The position numbers and the translations under genes are program-made. Source: an uncultured Alphaproteobacteria bacterium (lineage in GTDB: Bacteria; Pseudomonadota; Alphaproteobacteria; Micavibrionales; Micavibrionaceae). Taken from it: a stretch of 64,000 bases of DNA. The stretch lies in the NCBI GenBank assembly GCA_946480475.1, contig CAMLJM010000010.1, positions 1 through 64,000 of the forward strand, given 5' to 3'. Of the stretch, positions 30,620 through 40,785 are shown in pieces (position 1 is the stretch's first letter; the number at the start of each line of letters is the position of its first letter). Under the pieces are notes generated by a model. The model saw only the letters and a program-made list of their open reading frames with translations. It was not told where the DNA came from and ran no database searches.

Positions 30620-33600
30620 GTGAAAAAGATAATTTCCATAGTTTTATTGTTGGTCGTTCTTGCCGTTGGTGCTCTTGTCCTCGGCCCCAGTATTATTGAC
30701 TGGAATAAATATAAACCTGACATCATTGCACAACTACAGGCCGCGTCAGGCCATGAATACGGTATAGCCGGTGATATTGATCTGGCAATTGTGCCTATGC
30801 CTCGCCTGAAGCTGGAGAAGCTCAGTGTAGGGATGCCTTCAAACTTGGGCGGGGAGACAATTCTTAGCCTTGAGAAAGCCGCCGTGGATGTCGAATTGAT
30901 GCCGTTGTTGCAAAAGCAAGTGATTGTCAAAAGCATTGAACTTGTTAAGCCTGTTTTCAATCTGGGTGTTCGTGCTGATGGAACGGCTATCTGGATGACG
31001 CCACAACTACAGGCGAAAATAGATGCAGGCAAGACAGCACAGCCGCGTAATCAGGGGGCATCCGGATTTGGTAATGCGATAGCGCTTAATGAAATCAAAA
31101 TTACTGAAGGGTCGTTCTCTTATAGTGATGCGCGTAAGGATACAAAGACAGCTTTAGAAAAAATCAATCTTGATATTCAGGCTGCAAGTTTATTTGGCCC
31201 TTATAATGTTGAAGGCAGGGTTGATTATAACGGACAGCCAGTTATGTTGTCGGTTAAATCGACGAAAGTTGCCGATCTGAATGCTGCTATTCCTGTGCAG
31301 GCCCAGGTTAATCTGGTGAGCGGCGGAACTGTCATCAATTATTCAGGTATTGTCGCTACAAAGCCTACATTTGAATTGCAGGGTGAGACAGGTATTAAGT
31401 CTAACAATTTGTCTGAAACCCTGAAGGCCTTGACAGGAACTGCTAACCCGGCTCTTGCCAAACCTGTGAATTTGACAGGTATACTTACATTTAACGATGT
31501 CGGTGTTGATTATAAAAATATGGCTCTTAATTTTGCCGGTACAGAGGCTGTGGGCAGCATTTCTGTGCGGGATATGAAGAAGGAGGCAGGAAAGCCTTTG
31601 GACGTCACAATTGTGCTGAAGACTGATAAGCCTGCGCAACTGGATGGTTTATTGTCCCCTAAGCCGGCAGAGAATAAAAAATCAGGATTTCTTCCTGAGA
31701 ATATATCGCTGCCTCAGGATATGCGCGTCAGAGCGGATATCACAGCCAAATCAGCAATATTCAAAGGTGCAACATTCAGCGATATTACTTTAACAGCTGG
31801 TTTAAGCGATAAAGACATATCGGGCGCTTTGAAGGCTGTCACGCCTGGCCAGGGTAAAATTGATACGACCTACAAGTTGCAAGCTGGCTCCGTATCGCGG
31901 AATGACAAGGGGGGCGTGCTGCTGAGTGATTTGTCGCTGTTGGTTGAAGGGTCAGCGCAGGCCAGTGTGCCACAAGCGTTGGTTAAGCCATTTTTATCTG
32001 CGGACGCTCTTAAAGGTGTGGGTAATATCCTGACTACGCCAGCCTCGGCAGCGTATAAGTTAAATATTACACCGGACTCTGCTCAGATTTCGAACGCCAA
32101 TCTGAACGTACTGGATACAGATTTGACCTTGAGTGGTTCTTATCAACCGAAGAAGAGCGGTGGCCGCGATATGGTGACAATAATTGCCAGTGCTCCATCG
32201 TTTGATGGTGATGAATGGATGAAACGTCTGCAGCCGCCTTCGCAAGAGGCTACAGTAACTACGTCCACGGCGGCTGACAAAAAGATGGATGTGGCGGGGA
32301 TTGCCAAGAAAATTGCGCTGCCATTTGATCTTGATGCTTCCATATCTACAGGCAGCCTGACTTGGGGTGGGCAAAATTACGATAAGGTTGCCTTTAAGGG
32401 TAAGTTGATGGGAGGCAAGCTGACCATCGACAGTGCAGGGCTGGCCGCTGAAGGCGGAAATAGTCTAGTTGTATCAGGCAGCATTGGTGATGTGACAGCA
32501 CTTAAAGACGTAGACCTTACCGTTCAGGGCAAGACACCTGACACACTGAAAACGCTCGAGGGTTTTAAGATTGATACCAAGAATATTCCTAAAAGCATTG
32601 GCCCGTCAGAAATTCTCGCTGAATTCAAAGGTCAGGCTGATAACCTGTCTTTCGTTGCCAATGCCAAAGCCCTTAAGGGTACGTTGGAAGCCTCAGGGAC
32701 TCTTGATGGACTATTGACGGAGCCGAAAGTCAGTAACCTGACCGCGCGTCTTAAGCATCCTAATTATGTGGAACTGGCGCGTATTTTCAATCCGGGATTC
32801 AAGAGCAGCGTTGCCATGGATAAGAACCTTGATGTCTATACCAGCATGAGCCGTCAGGGCACCGTATATACGCTTAAGGATTTCCAGGCCACGATTGGTC
32901 CTTCAACCCTTACAGGACAAGTGTCTTTTGATGAGGCATCAACGTCTCCTAAACTAACAGCTAACATATCAGCGGGCGATTTGGCTCTTAGCGATATCGT
33001 TGGCTATGAGAAGAAGAGCAAGGGGACAGTTCAGGCTGTTACGCCGACCAACTCAGAGAATGTCCGTTGGTCGCGTAATGCGCTGAATGTTGACTGGATG
33101 CGTAAATATAATGCTGACATTAAGTTGACTGCCAAAAGTCTGACATGGGTAAATTGGCGTCTGGATAATGCTGTCGTTGAAAGCACCCTTGATAAGGGTG
33201 TTCTCACAGTATCCCGCCTGAATGGCGGTCTATATGGCGGTGATATCAATGCCAATGCAACAGTGACAGCGCCGGCTGATAGTAAATTACCCTTATCGGT
33301 GAATGCGACGACGAAGCTTACGGATGTGTCGCTTGAATCATTTATCAGTTCTTTCAGCGGTTCTCAGTTGGTTAAGGCGCGGGGATCTGTCAATCTGGAT
33401 GCTGCGGTTGAGACATCCGGTATCAGTCCGGCAGCGCTTATTTTCGGATTAAAAGGTAAGGGTACCAGTACAGGCAAAGGCCTCGTGTTTGAAGGATTCG
33501 ATCTTGCCAAAGTGTCTCGTACCCTTGTTCAGCCTTCTAGCAGCCTGAAGGAGAATGTTGTTTCTCTGCTTGATACGTCGATGACAGGCGGACAGACATC

Positions 33601-34324
33601 ATTTGAAACACTTGAGGGTGCTTTTACGATCAGCGAAGGTGTTATCAATTTCGACAAGCTGCTTCTTACGGGTACGGCGGCTACTGTAAACACAACAGGC
33701 AAAGTGAACCTTCCGCTATGGACCGTTGACCTTGAGAGTTCGATTAAGTTGGCTGAGCCTGCTGATGCGCCGCCATTAAAAACAAGCTTCCGTGGTCCGC
33801 TTGATAATCCGGGCAAGACATTCGGTAAAAGCGCGCTGGATAGCTACATCGGAAATCGCGTTGAGAAGTATATCGGCGATGCGCTGATGGATAAGCTCCA
33901 GGACAAAGGCATCATGGGAAAAACACCGGAAGGGCAGGTGGCCCCTCAAAACGCCGGTGAGGTTATACAGAATTTGATCCAGCAGAAGGTTGCGCCTCAG
34001 GCTGCTCCTGCCAGCACGATTACGCCTGCGGCGCCGCTTTCTCCTGCAACTAATCCTGAGCCTGTTGTTACACAGCCGGCGTCACCGGCGCCAGCAGTCG
34101 TCGAGCCTGCAGCACCAGTGGCGGCATCCGAACTGCCTGCTGCGCCTGCGGCCGTTGAGGCTCCCGCTGTGACGACTGACCCAGCCGTAACGCCAGCAAC
34201 AGAAGCGCCACCACCTGCTGACGCCGCAACAGAAACTGCTCCTTCAAACGAAGGTGGCGAGGCCGCGCCGACAGCAATTGATGATCCTATAGGTAATCTA
34301 ATTGAAGGCCTGACGGATCAGTGA
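30620..34324 (+). CDS. AsmA family envelope protein
   Basis: A very large (1234 residue) inner-membrane-anchored, mostly periplasmic protein. An N-terminal helix (KKIISIVLLLVVLAVGALVLG) is followed by the AsmA-typical DWNKYKPDIIAQLQAASGHEYGI segment and long beta-repeat regions; the AsmA C-terminal block (LESFISSFSG..., GLKGKGTSTGKGLVFEGFDLA) lies around 910-1000. Family members act as bridge-like lipid transport proteins between inner and outer membranes. The last 110 residues are Pro/Ala/Thr/Glu-rich and probably disordered. I choose the GTG at 30620, which has GAGGG upstream, over the ATG at 30572. The 3' end overlaps the RHH gene by 38 bases. Confidence 0.88.
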   Translation: MKKIISIVLLLVVLAVGALVLGPSIIDWNKYKPDIIAQLQAASGHEYGIAGDIDLAIVPMPRLKLEKLSVGMPSNLGGETILSLEKAAVDVELMPLLQKQVIVKSIELVKPVFNLGVRADGTAIWMTPQLQAKIDAGKTAQPRNQGASGFGNAIALNEIKITEGSFSYSDARKDTKTALEKINLDIQAASLFGPYNVEGRVDYNGQPVMLSVKSTKVADLNAAIPVQAQVNLVSGGTVINYSGIVATKPTFELQGETGIKSNNLSETLKALTGTANPALAKPVNLTGILTFNDVGVDYKNMALNFAGTEAVGSISVRDMKKEAGKPLDVTIVLKTDKPAQLDGLLSPKPAENKKSGFLPENISLPQDMRVRADITAKSAIFKGATFSDITLTAGLSDKDISGALKAVTPGQGKIDTTYKLQAGSVSRNDKGGVLLSDLSLLVEGSAQASVPQALVKPFLSADALKGVGNILTTPASAAYKLNITPDSAQISNANLNVLDTDLTLSGSYQPKKSGGRDMVTIIASAPSFDGDEWMKRLQPPSQEATVTTSTAADKKMDVAGIAKKIALPFDLDASISTGSLTWGGQNYDKVAFKGKLMGGKLTIDSAGLAAEGGNSLVVSGSIGDVTALKDVDLTVQGKTPDTLKTLEGFKIDTKNIPKSIGPSEILAEFKGQADNLSFVANAKALKGTLEASGTLDGLLTEPKVSNLTARLKHPNYVELARIFNPGFKSSVAMDKNLDVYTSMSRQGTVYTLKDFQATIGPSTLTGQVSFDEASTSPKLTANISAGDLALSDIVGYEKKSKGTVQAVTPTNSENVRWSRNALNVDWMRKYNADIKLTAKSLTWVNWRLDNAVVESTLDKGVLTVSRLNGGLYGGDINANATVTAPADSKLPLSVNATTKLTDVSLESFISSFSGSQLVKARGSVNLDAAVETSGISPAALIFGLKGKGTSTGKGLVFEGFDLAKVSRTLVQPSSSLKENVVSLLDTSMTGGQTSFETLEGAFTISEGVINFDKLLLTGTAATVNTTGKVNLPLWTVDLESSIKLAEPADAPPLKTSFRGPLDNPGKTFGKSALDSYIGNRVEKYIGDALMDKLQDKGIMGKTPEGQVAPQNAGEVIQNLIQQKVAPQAAPASTITPAAPLSPATNPEPVVTQPASPAPAVVEPAAPVAASELPAAPAAVEAPAVTTDPAVTPATEAPPPADAATETAPSNEGGEAAPTAIDDPIGNLIEGLTDQ

Positions 34325-34535
34325 TCTCGTAAAGGCGTTTTTGCAGTTCTGCTAAAACATAGAGTCTGAGGGCGCTGGACAGGTTGGTATCCTCGCGTTC
34401 TTTGTCTACTCTTTCAACCAGAGCATTCAGTGACATCTTGTGTTCGTCCGCCAACTGCTTGAGGACAATCCAGAAGGGTTCTTCAAGGCTGATGCTGGTC
34501 GAATGACCAGCAATTTTAATAGAGCGTTTTTTCAT
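34287..34535 (-). CDS. Ribbon-helix-helix domain protein
   Basis: An 82-residue protein of the alphaproteobacterial RHH_4 type. It starts with a short strand (RSIKIAGHSTSISLEEPFW) and continues with two helices (LKQLADEHKMSLNALVERVD, then SSALRLYVLAELQKRL), the arrangement of a MetJ/Arc-like DNA-binding dimer. It is probably co-transcribed with fumC, whose stop overlaps its start by one base (TGATG). The last 38 bases overlap the end of the convergent asmA-type gene. Target DNA is unknown. Confidence 0.82.
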   Translation of the reverse strand: MKKRSIKIAGHSTSISLEEPFWIVLKQLADEHKMSLNALVERVDKEREDTNLSSALRLYVLAELQKRLYEITDPSGLQLDYL

Positions 34536-35935
34536 CAGTCTTTAGTTCTTATCATATCTTCGGGTTTTACCCATTCGTCGAACTGAGATTCTGTCAGCAG
34601 ACCTAGAGTAATACCTGCTTGTTTTAGTGTGGTGCCTTCGGCATGCGCTTTTTTGGCAATTTTTGCCGCATTGTCATAGCCGATATAAGGGTTCAGCGCT
34701 GTAACCAGCATCAGGCTTTCGTATAGAAGTTTTTCAATACGATCGCGATTTGGTTCGATACCTACAACGCAATTTTGGGTAAAGCTATTGCAAGCATCAG
34801 CCAACAGGCGAATTGATTGCAATACATTAAAAATAATGACGGGTTTGAATACATTCAGCTCGAAATGGCCATTACTGCCGGCCACAGTTACGGTTACATG
34901 ATTACCCATGACCTGTGAACAGACCATGGTCATCGCTTCGGACTGGGTGGGGTTCACTTTGCCCGGCATAATGGATGAACCCGGCTCATTTTCTGGCAGA
35001 CTGATTTCACCGATGCCGCAACGCGGACCGGAGCCCAGCAGGCGAACGTCATTCGCAATTTTCATGAGCGATGCCGCGAGGACATTCAGGGCCCCTGATA
35101 CTTCTACCATGGCGTCGTGGCTGGCGAGAGCCTCGAATTTATTCTCGGCGCTTACAAACTCAAGATCCGTAATTTTTGCCACATGCGCGGCAAATTTATC
35201 GGCAAAACCTGTTTTGCAATTAATACCTGTGCCTACGGCAGTACCACCTTGGGCCAACTTCATCAAACGAGGCATCGTATTGCGTACGCGCTCTATGCCA
35301 TATTCAATTTGTTTGGCGTAACCCGAAAATTCCTGTCCCAGAGTAATGGGGGTGGCATCCTGCAAGTGAGTGCGGCCAATTTTTACGATGTTCATGAAGG
35401 CCCCTGATTTCTCCGCTAAAGCCGAGTGCAGATGCTCGAGTGCAGGGATCAACTCATGATGCAATTGCTCAGCTGCTGCAATATGCATGACAGTCGGGAA
35501 ACTATCATTAGATGATTGCCCCATGTTTACATGGTCATTTGGATGAACGGGTTTTTTGCTGCCCTTGGTGCCGCCCAGAATTTCAATCGCGCGGTTTGAA
35601 ATTACTTCGTTGGCATTCATATTGGTTTGCGTGCCAGAGCCGGTTTGCCATACAACCAAAGGGAATTCACCAACCAACGTACCATCAATAATTTCATCAG
35701 CAGCTTGTGTTATGGCCTGCCCGATATTTTTATCGAGCGCACCCAAATCCATGTTTGCAAGCGCGGCAGCTTTTTTCTGAATGCCTAGCGCTCTTACCAA
35801 TGGTTTGGGCATGCGCTCTTCACCGATACGGAAATTCTGTATACTGCGTTGTGTTTGTGCACCCCAATAACGGTCGGCAGGGACTTCAATTTCACCGAAT
35901 GAATCCGTTTCAATGCGAATATCGTCAGACGACAT
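34535..35935 (-). CDS. fumC: Class II fumarate hydratase
   Basis: Reversible hydration of fumarate to malate in the TCA cycle. The 466-residue protein carries the superfamily signature [11 protein letters not shown] and the N-terminal [21 protein letters not shown] block; [16 protein letters not shown] and [14 protein letters not shown] segments are also present. I choose the ATG at 35935 (AAAGG upstream), which gives the standard N-terminus. The ATG at 35977 also has an AGGA ribosome site and would add 14 residues. A small RHH gene follows with a 1-base overlap. Confidence 0.95.
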   Translation of the reverse strand: MSSDDIRIETDSFGEIEVPADRYWGAQTQRSIQNFRIGEERMPKPLVRALGIQKKAAALANMDLGALDKNIGQAITQAADEIIDGTLVGEFPLVVWQTGSGTQTNMNANEVISNRAIEILGGTKGSKKPVHPNDHVNMGQSSNDSFPTVMHIAAAEQLHHELIPALEHLHSALAEKSGAFMNIVKIGRTHLQDATPITLGQEFSGYAKQIEYGIERVRNTMPRLMKLAQGGTAVGTGINCKTGFADKFAAHVAKITDLEFVSAENKFEALASHDAMVEVSGALNVLAASLMKIANDVRLLGSGPRCGIGEISLPENEPGSSIMPGKVNPTQSEAMTMVCSQVMGNHVTVTVAGSNGHFELNVFKPVIIFNVLQSIRLLADACNSFTQNCVVGIEPNRDRIEKLLYESLMLVTALNPYIGYDNAAKIAKKAHAEGTTLKQAGITLGLLTESQFDEWVKPEDMIRTKD

Positions 35936-35978
35936 AGATATACCTTTATCGGTAGAAAGTTTCGACAGAGCGCCCATT

Positions 35979-36545
35979 TTACAGTTCCTGTTCCTGCTTA
36001 ATGGTCACATCAGAAGTATAATCGGATTTAATGAACTGAATACCCTTGTCGGCACTGAAAACCAGTTCGTCAACGCAATTGACTGTAGAATCGGCCAAAG
36101 TTGTCTGCATGCTGCCTTCTGTGATCTGGAAGTTCTGGTTTTTTATAACCATTGTAGATTTTACAGTAGCTGATTTCCCGTTCGGATGGATATGAATGTC
36201 CTGAATATCGTATTGCAGGGATGCACCCTTCATACTGTCATAACCTTGGCGTGCGGTTTGAAGCAGCATTTGCTTATCCATATCTACAGGAACCTGCACA
36301 GGGGCTTCATTCCCGTTATGAAAGGTCATCAGCATTCGGCTTTTATAGCTGTCATGCGTCATGGTCTTTGTCATAGACAGAAATTGATCATACGGTTTTT
36401 GATAACTTTGTGCGCTGTCTTCCATAAAAATACGTATATTTTCATTCGTCAGTGCTGCTGGTTGCTGCGCCTGAGCCGAGAAAAATGTAAGCGCTGTGAA
36501 GGCGGCCAAAAGACAAAGGACCACCATATATTTTACTTGTAACAT
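35979..36545 (-). CDS. Secreted hypothetical protein, 188 aa
   Basis: An exported 188-residue protein of unknown family. A signal peptide (hydrophobic 7-22, cleavage after AQAQ near residue 27) precedes a mature domain with alternating strand and helix ([29 protein letters not shown]), which resembles an NTF2-like or SnoaL-like beta sheet only superficially. One cysteine lies near the C-terminus (TVNCVDEL). The start has AAAGGCGAG upstream. It lies just upstream of fumC on the same strand. I cannot assign a function. Confidence 0.65.
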   Translation of the reverse strand: MLQVKYMVVLCLLAAFTALTFFSAQAQQPAALTNENIRIFMEDSAQSYQKPYDQFLSMTKTMTHDSYKSRMLMTFHNGNEAPVQVPVDMDKQMLLQTARQGYDSMKGASLQYDIQDIHIHPNGKSATVKSTMVIKNQNFQITEGSMQTTLADSTVNCVDELVFSADKGIQFIKSDYTSDVTIKQEQEL

Positions 36546-36614
36546 AACTCGCCTTTATAAGAGTTATCTAATTCAACCCGGGAAAACTATCATCCCAAGA
36601 GTCACAGGTAAAGC

Positions 36615-37751
36615 TTAACGAGGGATAGGTTGTGAATAGTTTTTAGTGAGATTCCGGACCCTTAGCCCTTGTTGCAAGGCATTTCGGACAGAATTGGTAT
36701 ATGCATACCCTTTTGCATCTTGGCCAGTCAGGTCTTTAAAATGGGGGTTAACCTGAGGATGACCCGCAAGGAATTTCACTATCCATAATGCCTTGGCTGC
36801 CTCCCAGCGGGAGTATTTCTGAGTCGGCATAAGATTTATATCCTTAATCTCTGCGGCCTCTTTGTCCCATTCAAGGCGGGAGTGAACAATCTCATCAGCT
36901 AGAAGTACTGCATAAATAAGAGGTGACATGCGATTCCATTGGAACGGAATATTCCAATCCACTTGGTTTCCAGGCAATAGGTTTAATCCCAACAAAGTTT
37001 CCCGATTACGATATTTTATCGCGCGGGCTATTGGCGGGTCCCAGACAGTCTGCACAGGCTGATCAATATCCTGCATGATCCTGTTGGCAGATTGCTCGGC
37101 TCTTTCAAGTTTTTTCTCTAATGCAGAAGAAAGCACGACAGCCTCCTCATCGTGCAAAATGGCGGGTAAGGGGAAGTTTTCAGGTAAGGAGCCACTATCA
37201 TTAGCGCTGGCATTAAAAACGTTGCAGAGCAGCGGAACGGCCCAGCGGTTTTTTGCGTAGCGTGCTATGAAGAAGAATGGCAAGCGCCCTTCAGAGTCCG
37301 GTTCTTTAAAATCAATATTAAATGATCCCAGAGCGGCAATCATTTTCGGCGTTTGTGCTACATGACCGGGGTTCAGAAAATAGGTGCGATCACTTCGTAG
37401 CTTGAACTTAAAGAAATGATTGCCGCCCAGAAGGGTGCTTCTATTCGCAACTAATTTTTCTACAACGGTGCTGACCTTATCGTCTTCGATATCTTTCAGG
37501 AAGACGTAACTGTCCTGACGCTTCAATCTCATGATGCCGATGCAATCATCATATATGCCATCAAGATACATTGAGTCTTGGCGGTACACAGCATCTGTAA
37601 TGCTTTCGGTATCAGCGTACATAAAGGCGCGGCGCAGAGCGCCCGTGACCTTTGGCGGGGTCCCATGCTGCGTTTGCTCCCAAGCGCGAATTTTCTGCCC
37701 GGCTACAAACTCCAGAAGGGCATGTCTGAATCTTTGTTCATTGCTCGACAT
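36615..37751 (-). CDS. Hypothetical protein, possibly ankyrin-like
   Basis: A 378-residue soluble protein without signal peptide. Several segments have the helix-loop feel of degenerate ankyrin repeats: GRLPFFFIARYAKNRWAVPLL, MSPLIYAVLLADEIVHSR, and KALWIVKFLAGHPQVNPHFKDLTGQDAKGYAY. No repeat is clean, so this is tentative. The N-terminal half has charged helices. The start has AGGGAC about 9 bases upstream. It lies between the purK end and the secreted hypothetical, and could be transcribed with neither. Confidence 0.6.
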   Translation of the reverse strand: MSSNEQRFRHALLEFVAGQKIRAWEQTQHGTPPKVTGALRRAFMYADTESITDAVYRQDSMYLDGIYDDCIGIMRLKRQDSYVFLKDIEDDKVSTVVEKLVANRSTLLGGNHFFKFKLRSDRTYFLNPGHVAQTPKMIAALGSFNIDFKEPDSEGRLPFFFIARYAKNRWAVPLLCNVFNASANDSGSLPENFPLPAILHDEEAVVLSSALEKKLERAEQSANRIMQDIDQPVQTVWDPPIARAIKYRNRETLLGLNLLPGNQVDWNIPFQWNRMSPLIYAVLLADEIVHSRLEWDKEAAEIKDINLMPTQKYSRWEAAKALWIVKFLAGHPQVNPHFKDLTGQDAKGYAYTNSVRNALQQGLRVRNLTKNYSQPIPR

Positions 37752-37807
37752 AAAACAAAGTCCCTGTATTTTTATTATTTTATGGCTACAGGCTAGCGGA
37801 GTGGCGG

Positions 37808-38872
37808 CTATTCCGCAAGAACGGTAACGTGTCCCATTTTGCGGCCTTCCTTGGCTTCTTCTTTGCCATAAAGGTGAACGCAGGCGCCTTTCTTCTCCAG
37901 CCAGATGCCGAGTTTCTTTGCATCGAGACCAATAAGATTGTGCATCACAGCATCGGAGTGCCGCGCGGGCGCTCCAACCGGCATCCCGGCTACTGTGCGT
38001 ATGTGTTGTTCAAATTGTGAAACAGCGCAGGCATCAATAGTCCAGTGACCAGAATTGTGCGTACGGGGTGCGATCTCGTTTGCTAACAAATGGCCATCGC
38101 GGGTAATGAACATTTCAAGGGCCAATACGCCTACCAGATCTACGGCATCAGCCAGCAGTCTTGTCATCCCGCGCGCTTGCTCTGAAATCTCTTCAGGAAT
38201 GGGGGCTGGAATAGTGCTTTTCGCAAGAATATGGTTTCGATGCTCATTCAGGATAGGGCCATAGATAGCGGTTTGCCCTAATTTGTCGCGCGCTATAATG
38301 ACAGAAATTTCACAGACAAAATCTACAAGCTCTTCTGCTATTAACTCTTGCTTACCCAGATATTTCCAGGCCGCGTCGGAATCATCACCATGTGTGAATT
38401 TGGACTGACCCTTACCATCATACCCAAAACGTGTGGTTTTCAGGATGCAGTGTGCAATCTTCATCTCGGATAAAGCGGCATCAATATCGGATGCTTTCTG
38501 GATGACACTCCAGCGGGCTGTCGGAATACCTATGTCGTTCAGGAATTTCTTTTCTGTTGGACGGTGCTGGGCAATCTCCAGCAAGCGGTCATCAGGGAAT
38601 ACCGGCTTATGCTTTTGCAAATAGCGGATGGTTTCAACCGGAATATTTTCAAATTCGTATGTTATGACGTCTACGCTATCAGCAAATTCCTTTAGTTTTT
38701 GTCCATCGTCATAATTACCGATGAAAGTGCGGGCCGCCACATGGCTGGCGGGGCTGTCTTCCTCGGGGCAATATATATGGACCTTGACGCCCAGACGCGC
38801 TGCCGCCACGGCGCTCATGCGTCCTAATTGGCCGCCCCCTAATATGCCTACGGTTTTACGTTCAAGCTTCAT
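37808..38872 (-). CDS. purK: N5-carboxyaminoimidazole ribonucleotide synthase
   Basis: ATP-dependent carboxylation of AIR in purine synthesis. The 354-residue ATP-grasp enzyme opens with VGILGGGQLGRMSAVAAARLG, the family signature, and has the ATP-grasp segments ILKTTRFGYDGKGQ and VGVLALEMFITRDGHLLANEIAPRTHNSGHWT, the classic PurK block. It is the second gene of a purE-purK pair, 9 bases after purE, in the usual order. Confidence 0.96.
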   Translation of the reverse strand: MKLERKTVGILGGGQLGRMSAVAAARLGVKVHIYCPEEDSPASHVAARTFIGNYDDGQKLKEFADSVDVITYEFENIPVETIRYLQKHKPVFPDDRLLEIAQHRPTEKKFLNDIGIPTARWSVIQKASDIDAALSEMKIAHCILKTTRFGYDGKGQSKFTHGDDSDAAWKYLGKQELIAEELVDFVCEISVIIARDKLGQTAIYGPILNEHRNHILAKSTIPAPIPEEISEQARGMTRLLADAVDLVGVLALEMFITRDGHLLANEIAPRTHNSGHWTIDACAVSQFEQHIRTVAGMPVGAPARHSDAVMHNLIGLDAKKLGIWLEKKGACVHLYGKEEAKEGRKMGHVTVLAE

Positions 38873-38881
38873 GCGGGACTC

Positions 38882-39370
38882 TTAGGTTGAGGGTGTCAGC
38901 GCTACAGAATCTGTCTGTTTCTGGCGGTATTCATCAAGACGTAGTGCTAGGGATTTATCATTCAACGCCAGAATGGCAATTGCCAACAGGGCTGCGTTTT
39001 TGGCGCCCGCCTGACCAATTGCTAATGTCCCAACCGGTATGCCGCCTGGCATTTGTGCAATAGAAAGAAGGCTGTCCAATCCTTTGAGCGCTTTACTTTC
39101 AACGGGTACGCCTAAAACAGGAAGAGGAGTCATGCTGGCACACATGCCGGGTAAATGTGCAGCGCCACCAGCACCGGCAATAATGACCTTCAAGCCTTTG
39201 GCTTTTGCACCCTTGGCGTATTCGCATAAGCGATCCGGCGTTCGATGAGCTGATACGATATTGGTTTCATGGGGAACACCAAGATCATTCAACATGTCTG
39301 ATGCGGCCTTCATGGTTTCCCAGTCTGACTGCGATCCCATGATAATGCCGACGACAGGTTGATGTATCAT
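38882..39370 (-). CDS. purE: N5-carboxyaminoimidazole ribonucleotide mutase
   Basis: Moves the carboxylate of N5-CAIR to make CAIR, following PurK. The 162 residues show the class I PurE motifs [34 protein letters not shown] and [23 protein letters not shown]. Its start overlaps the stop of the upstream DUF465 gene in an ATGA arrangement, so translation is probably coupled. purK follows. Confidence 0.97.
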   Translation of the reverse strand: MIHQPVVGIIMGSQSDWETMKAASDMLNDLGVPHETNIVSAHRTPDRLCEYAKGAKAKGLKVIIAGAGGAAHLPGMCASMTPLPVLGVPVESKALKGLDSLLSIAQMPGGIPVGTLAIGQAGAKNAALLAIAILALNDKSLALRLDEYRQKQTDSVALTPST

Positions 39371-39567
39371 GCAATGATATCCGGCAGTAATTGGCTTTCG
39401 ATCTTCTGGATCATATCCTTGAGCACCAGCTTGCGCTTCTTCAGGCGTTGCATCTGAATAAAGTCAACGGGTTGATGAGACATCATTTTATTAATGATAT
39501 CGTCGAGATCCTTATGTTCCGATTGCAGCTCGATCAGCTTTTCGCGAAGCTCGTCATCGTCTTCCAT
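39367..39567 (-). CDS. DUF465/YdcH family protein
   Basis: A 66-residue helical hairpin protein of the YdcH type: [23 protein letters not shown], then [20 protein letters not shown], with the KxRKLxLKDxI pattern typical of the family. Function is unknown. The frame is open to 39609, but that start is a TTG without a ribosome site; the ATG at 39567 gives the normal family length, although its own ribosome site is weak. It overlaps purE by four bases. Confidence 0.8.
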   Translation of the reverse strand: MEDDDELREKLIELQSEHKDLDDIINKMMSHQPVDFIQMQRLKKRKLVLKDMIQKIESQLLPDIIA

Positions 39568-39699
39568 GGGAAAGGGCCTGCCTGTGATTACCGAAATTAA
39601 AAAGCTCAAAAAGGTTAGCAGATAATCCGTTGTTAGGTAAGCATAAATTGTGTATGAATAACCATTCTTTCCCGGGTGTGTAAATTAAAAGGATGTATT

Positions 39700-40779
39700 A
39701 TGTCTAAAAAAAGGATTGCTATTCTTACCAGTGGCGGCGACTGCGCCGGTCTGAACGCGGCTATTCGCGCGGCTGTCCACCGTGCGCACCGTTTAGGCTG
39801 GGAGACGATAGGGCTTATTAACGGTACAGCGGGATTGCTGAAGGACCCAGCTCAGTACCGGATACTGACACCCAATGATATGGATTCTTATGTTATGCGC
39901 ATGGGTGGCACCATTCTGGGTACAACCAATAAAGGCAATCCGTTTGCGTTTCCTATGGCTGATGGATCTACAAAAGACCTCTCAGGCAAGATTATAGATG
40001 GCTTCAAATCCCTTAATGTAGAAGGGATAATTGGTATCGGCGGTGACGGCAGCTTCGCGATCCTGAACAAGCTAGCGACACAAGGCGGCCTGAAGATGGT
40101 GGGTATTCCCAAAACCATCGATAATGATATTGGCATGACGGAAACTTCAACCGGTTTTGATACGGCAGTCGCCGTGGCTACTGAGGCGCTGGATCGTTTG
40201 CAACCTACGGCTGCCAGCCATGATCGTGTTATGATCCTGGAAGTGATGGGCCGCGACGCTGGTCACATTGCCCTTGCTGCCGGTATTGCCGGTGGCGCTG
40301 ATGTTATCCTGATCCCTGAAGTTGCTTACAATCTGGAAAAGGTTGCTGCTAAAATTAAAGAAGTGAAGGATTCTGGACGTAACTTTGCCCTTATCGTGGT
40401 TTCCGAGGCGGTTAAAGCTCTGGATGGTTCCAAGGTTGAGATGGAGTATTATGGCGGTGAAAAGCGTTATGGTGGTGTGGGTCAATATTTGAGCAATAAA
40501 ATTGCTGATATGACGGGCTCCGAAACCCGGGTTACTGTATTAGGCCACGTCCAGCGCGGCAGTCAGCCTACATATAATGACCGTCTGCTGGCGTCAGCCT
40601 TTGGTGTTAAGGCTGTGGATCTTATTAATGAAGGTAAATTCGGTCGTATGGTGGCGTGGTCAAACCGTCAGGTCATTGATGTGGCGATTGAAGATGCAAT
40701 CAAGGCCTATCAACAGGTCGATCTCGATGGTACTCTGGTGCATACCGCCCGGGCGCTGGGTATATCATTAGGAGATTAA
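39700..40779 (+). CDS. pfkA: 6-phosphofructokinase family enzyme
   Basis: Phosphorylates fructose-6-phosphate. The 359-residue protein has the nucleotide loop SGGDCAGLNA, the donor-specificity motif GGDGS, the catalytic TIDND block as PKTIDND, and MEVMGRDAGHIAL-type substrate motif (VMGRDAGHIA). The combination of glycine in GGDGS (ATP-like, E. coli G104) with lysine in PKTIDND (PPi-like, E. coli position 124 is glycine) belongs to the mixed group of PFKs, so the donor cannot be decided from sequence. An AAAAGGA site supports the ATG at 39700 rather than 39676. Two PH-domain genes follow. Confidence 0.92.
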   Translation: MSKKRIAILTSGGDCAGLNAAIRAAVHRAHRLGWETIGLINGTAGLLKDPAQYRILTPNDMDSYVMRMGGTILGTTNKGNPFAFPMADGSTKDLSGKIIDGFKSLNVEGIIGIGGDGSFAILNKLATQGGLKMVGIPKTIDNDIGMTETSTGFDTAVAVATEALDRLQPTAASHDRVMILEVMGRDAGHIALAAGIAGGADVILIPEVAYNLEKVAAKIKEVKDSGRNFALIVVSEAVKALDGSKVEMEYYGGEKRYGGVGQYLSNKIADMTGSETRVTVLGHVQRGSQPTYNDRLLASAFGVKAVDLINEGKFGRMVAWSNRQVIDVAIEDAIKAYQQVDLDGTLVHTARALGISLGD

Positions 40780-40785
40780 AGCCGC

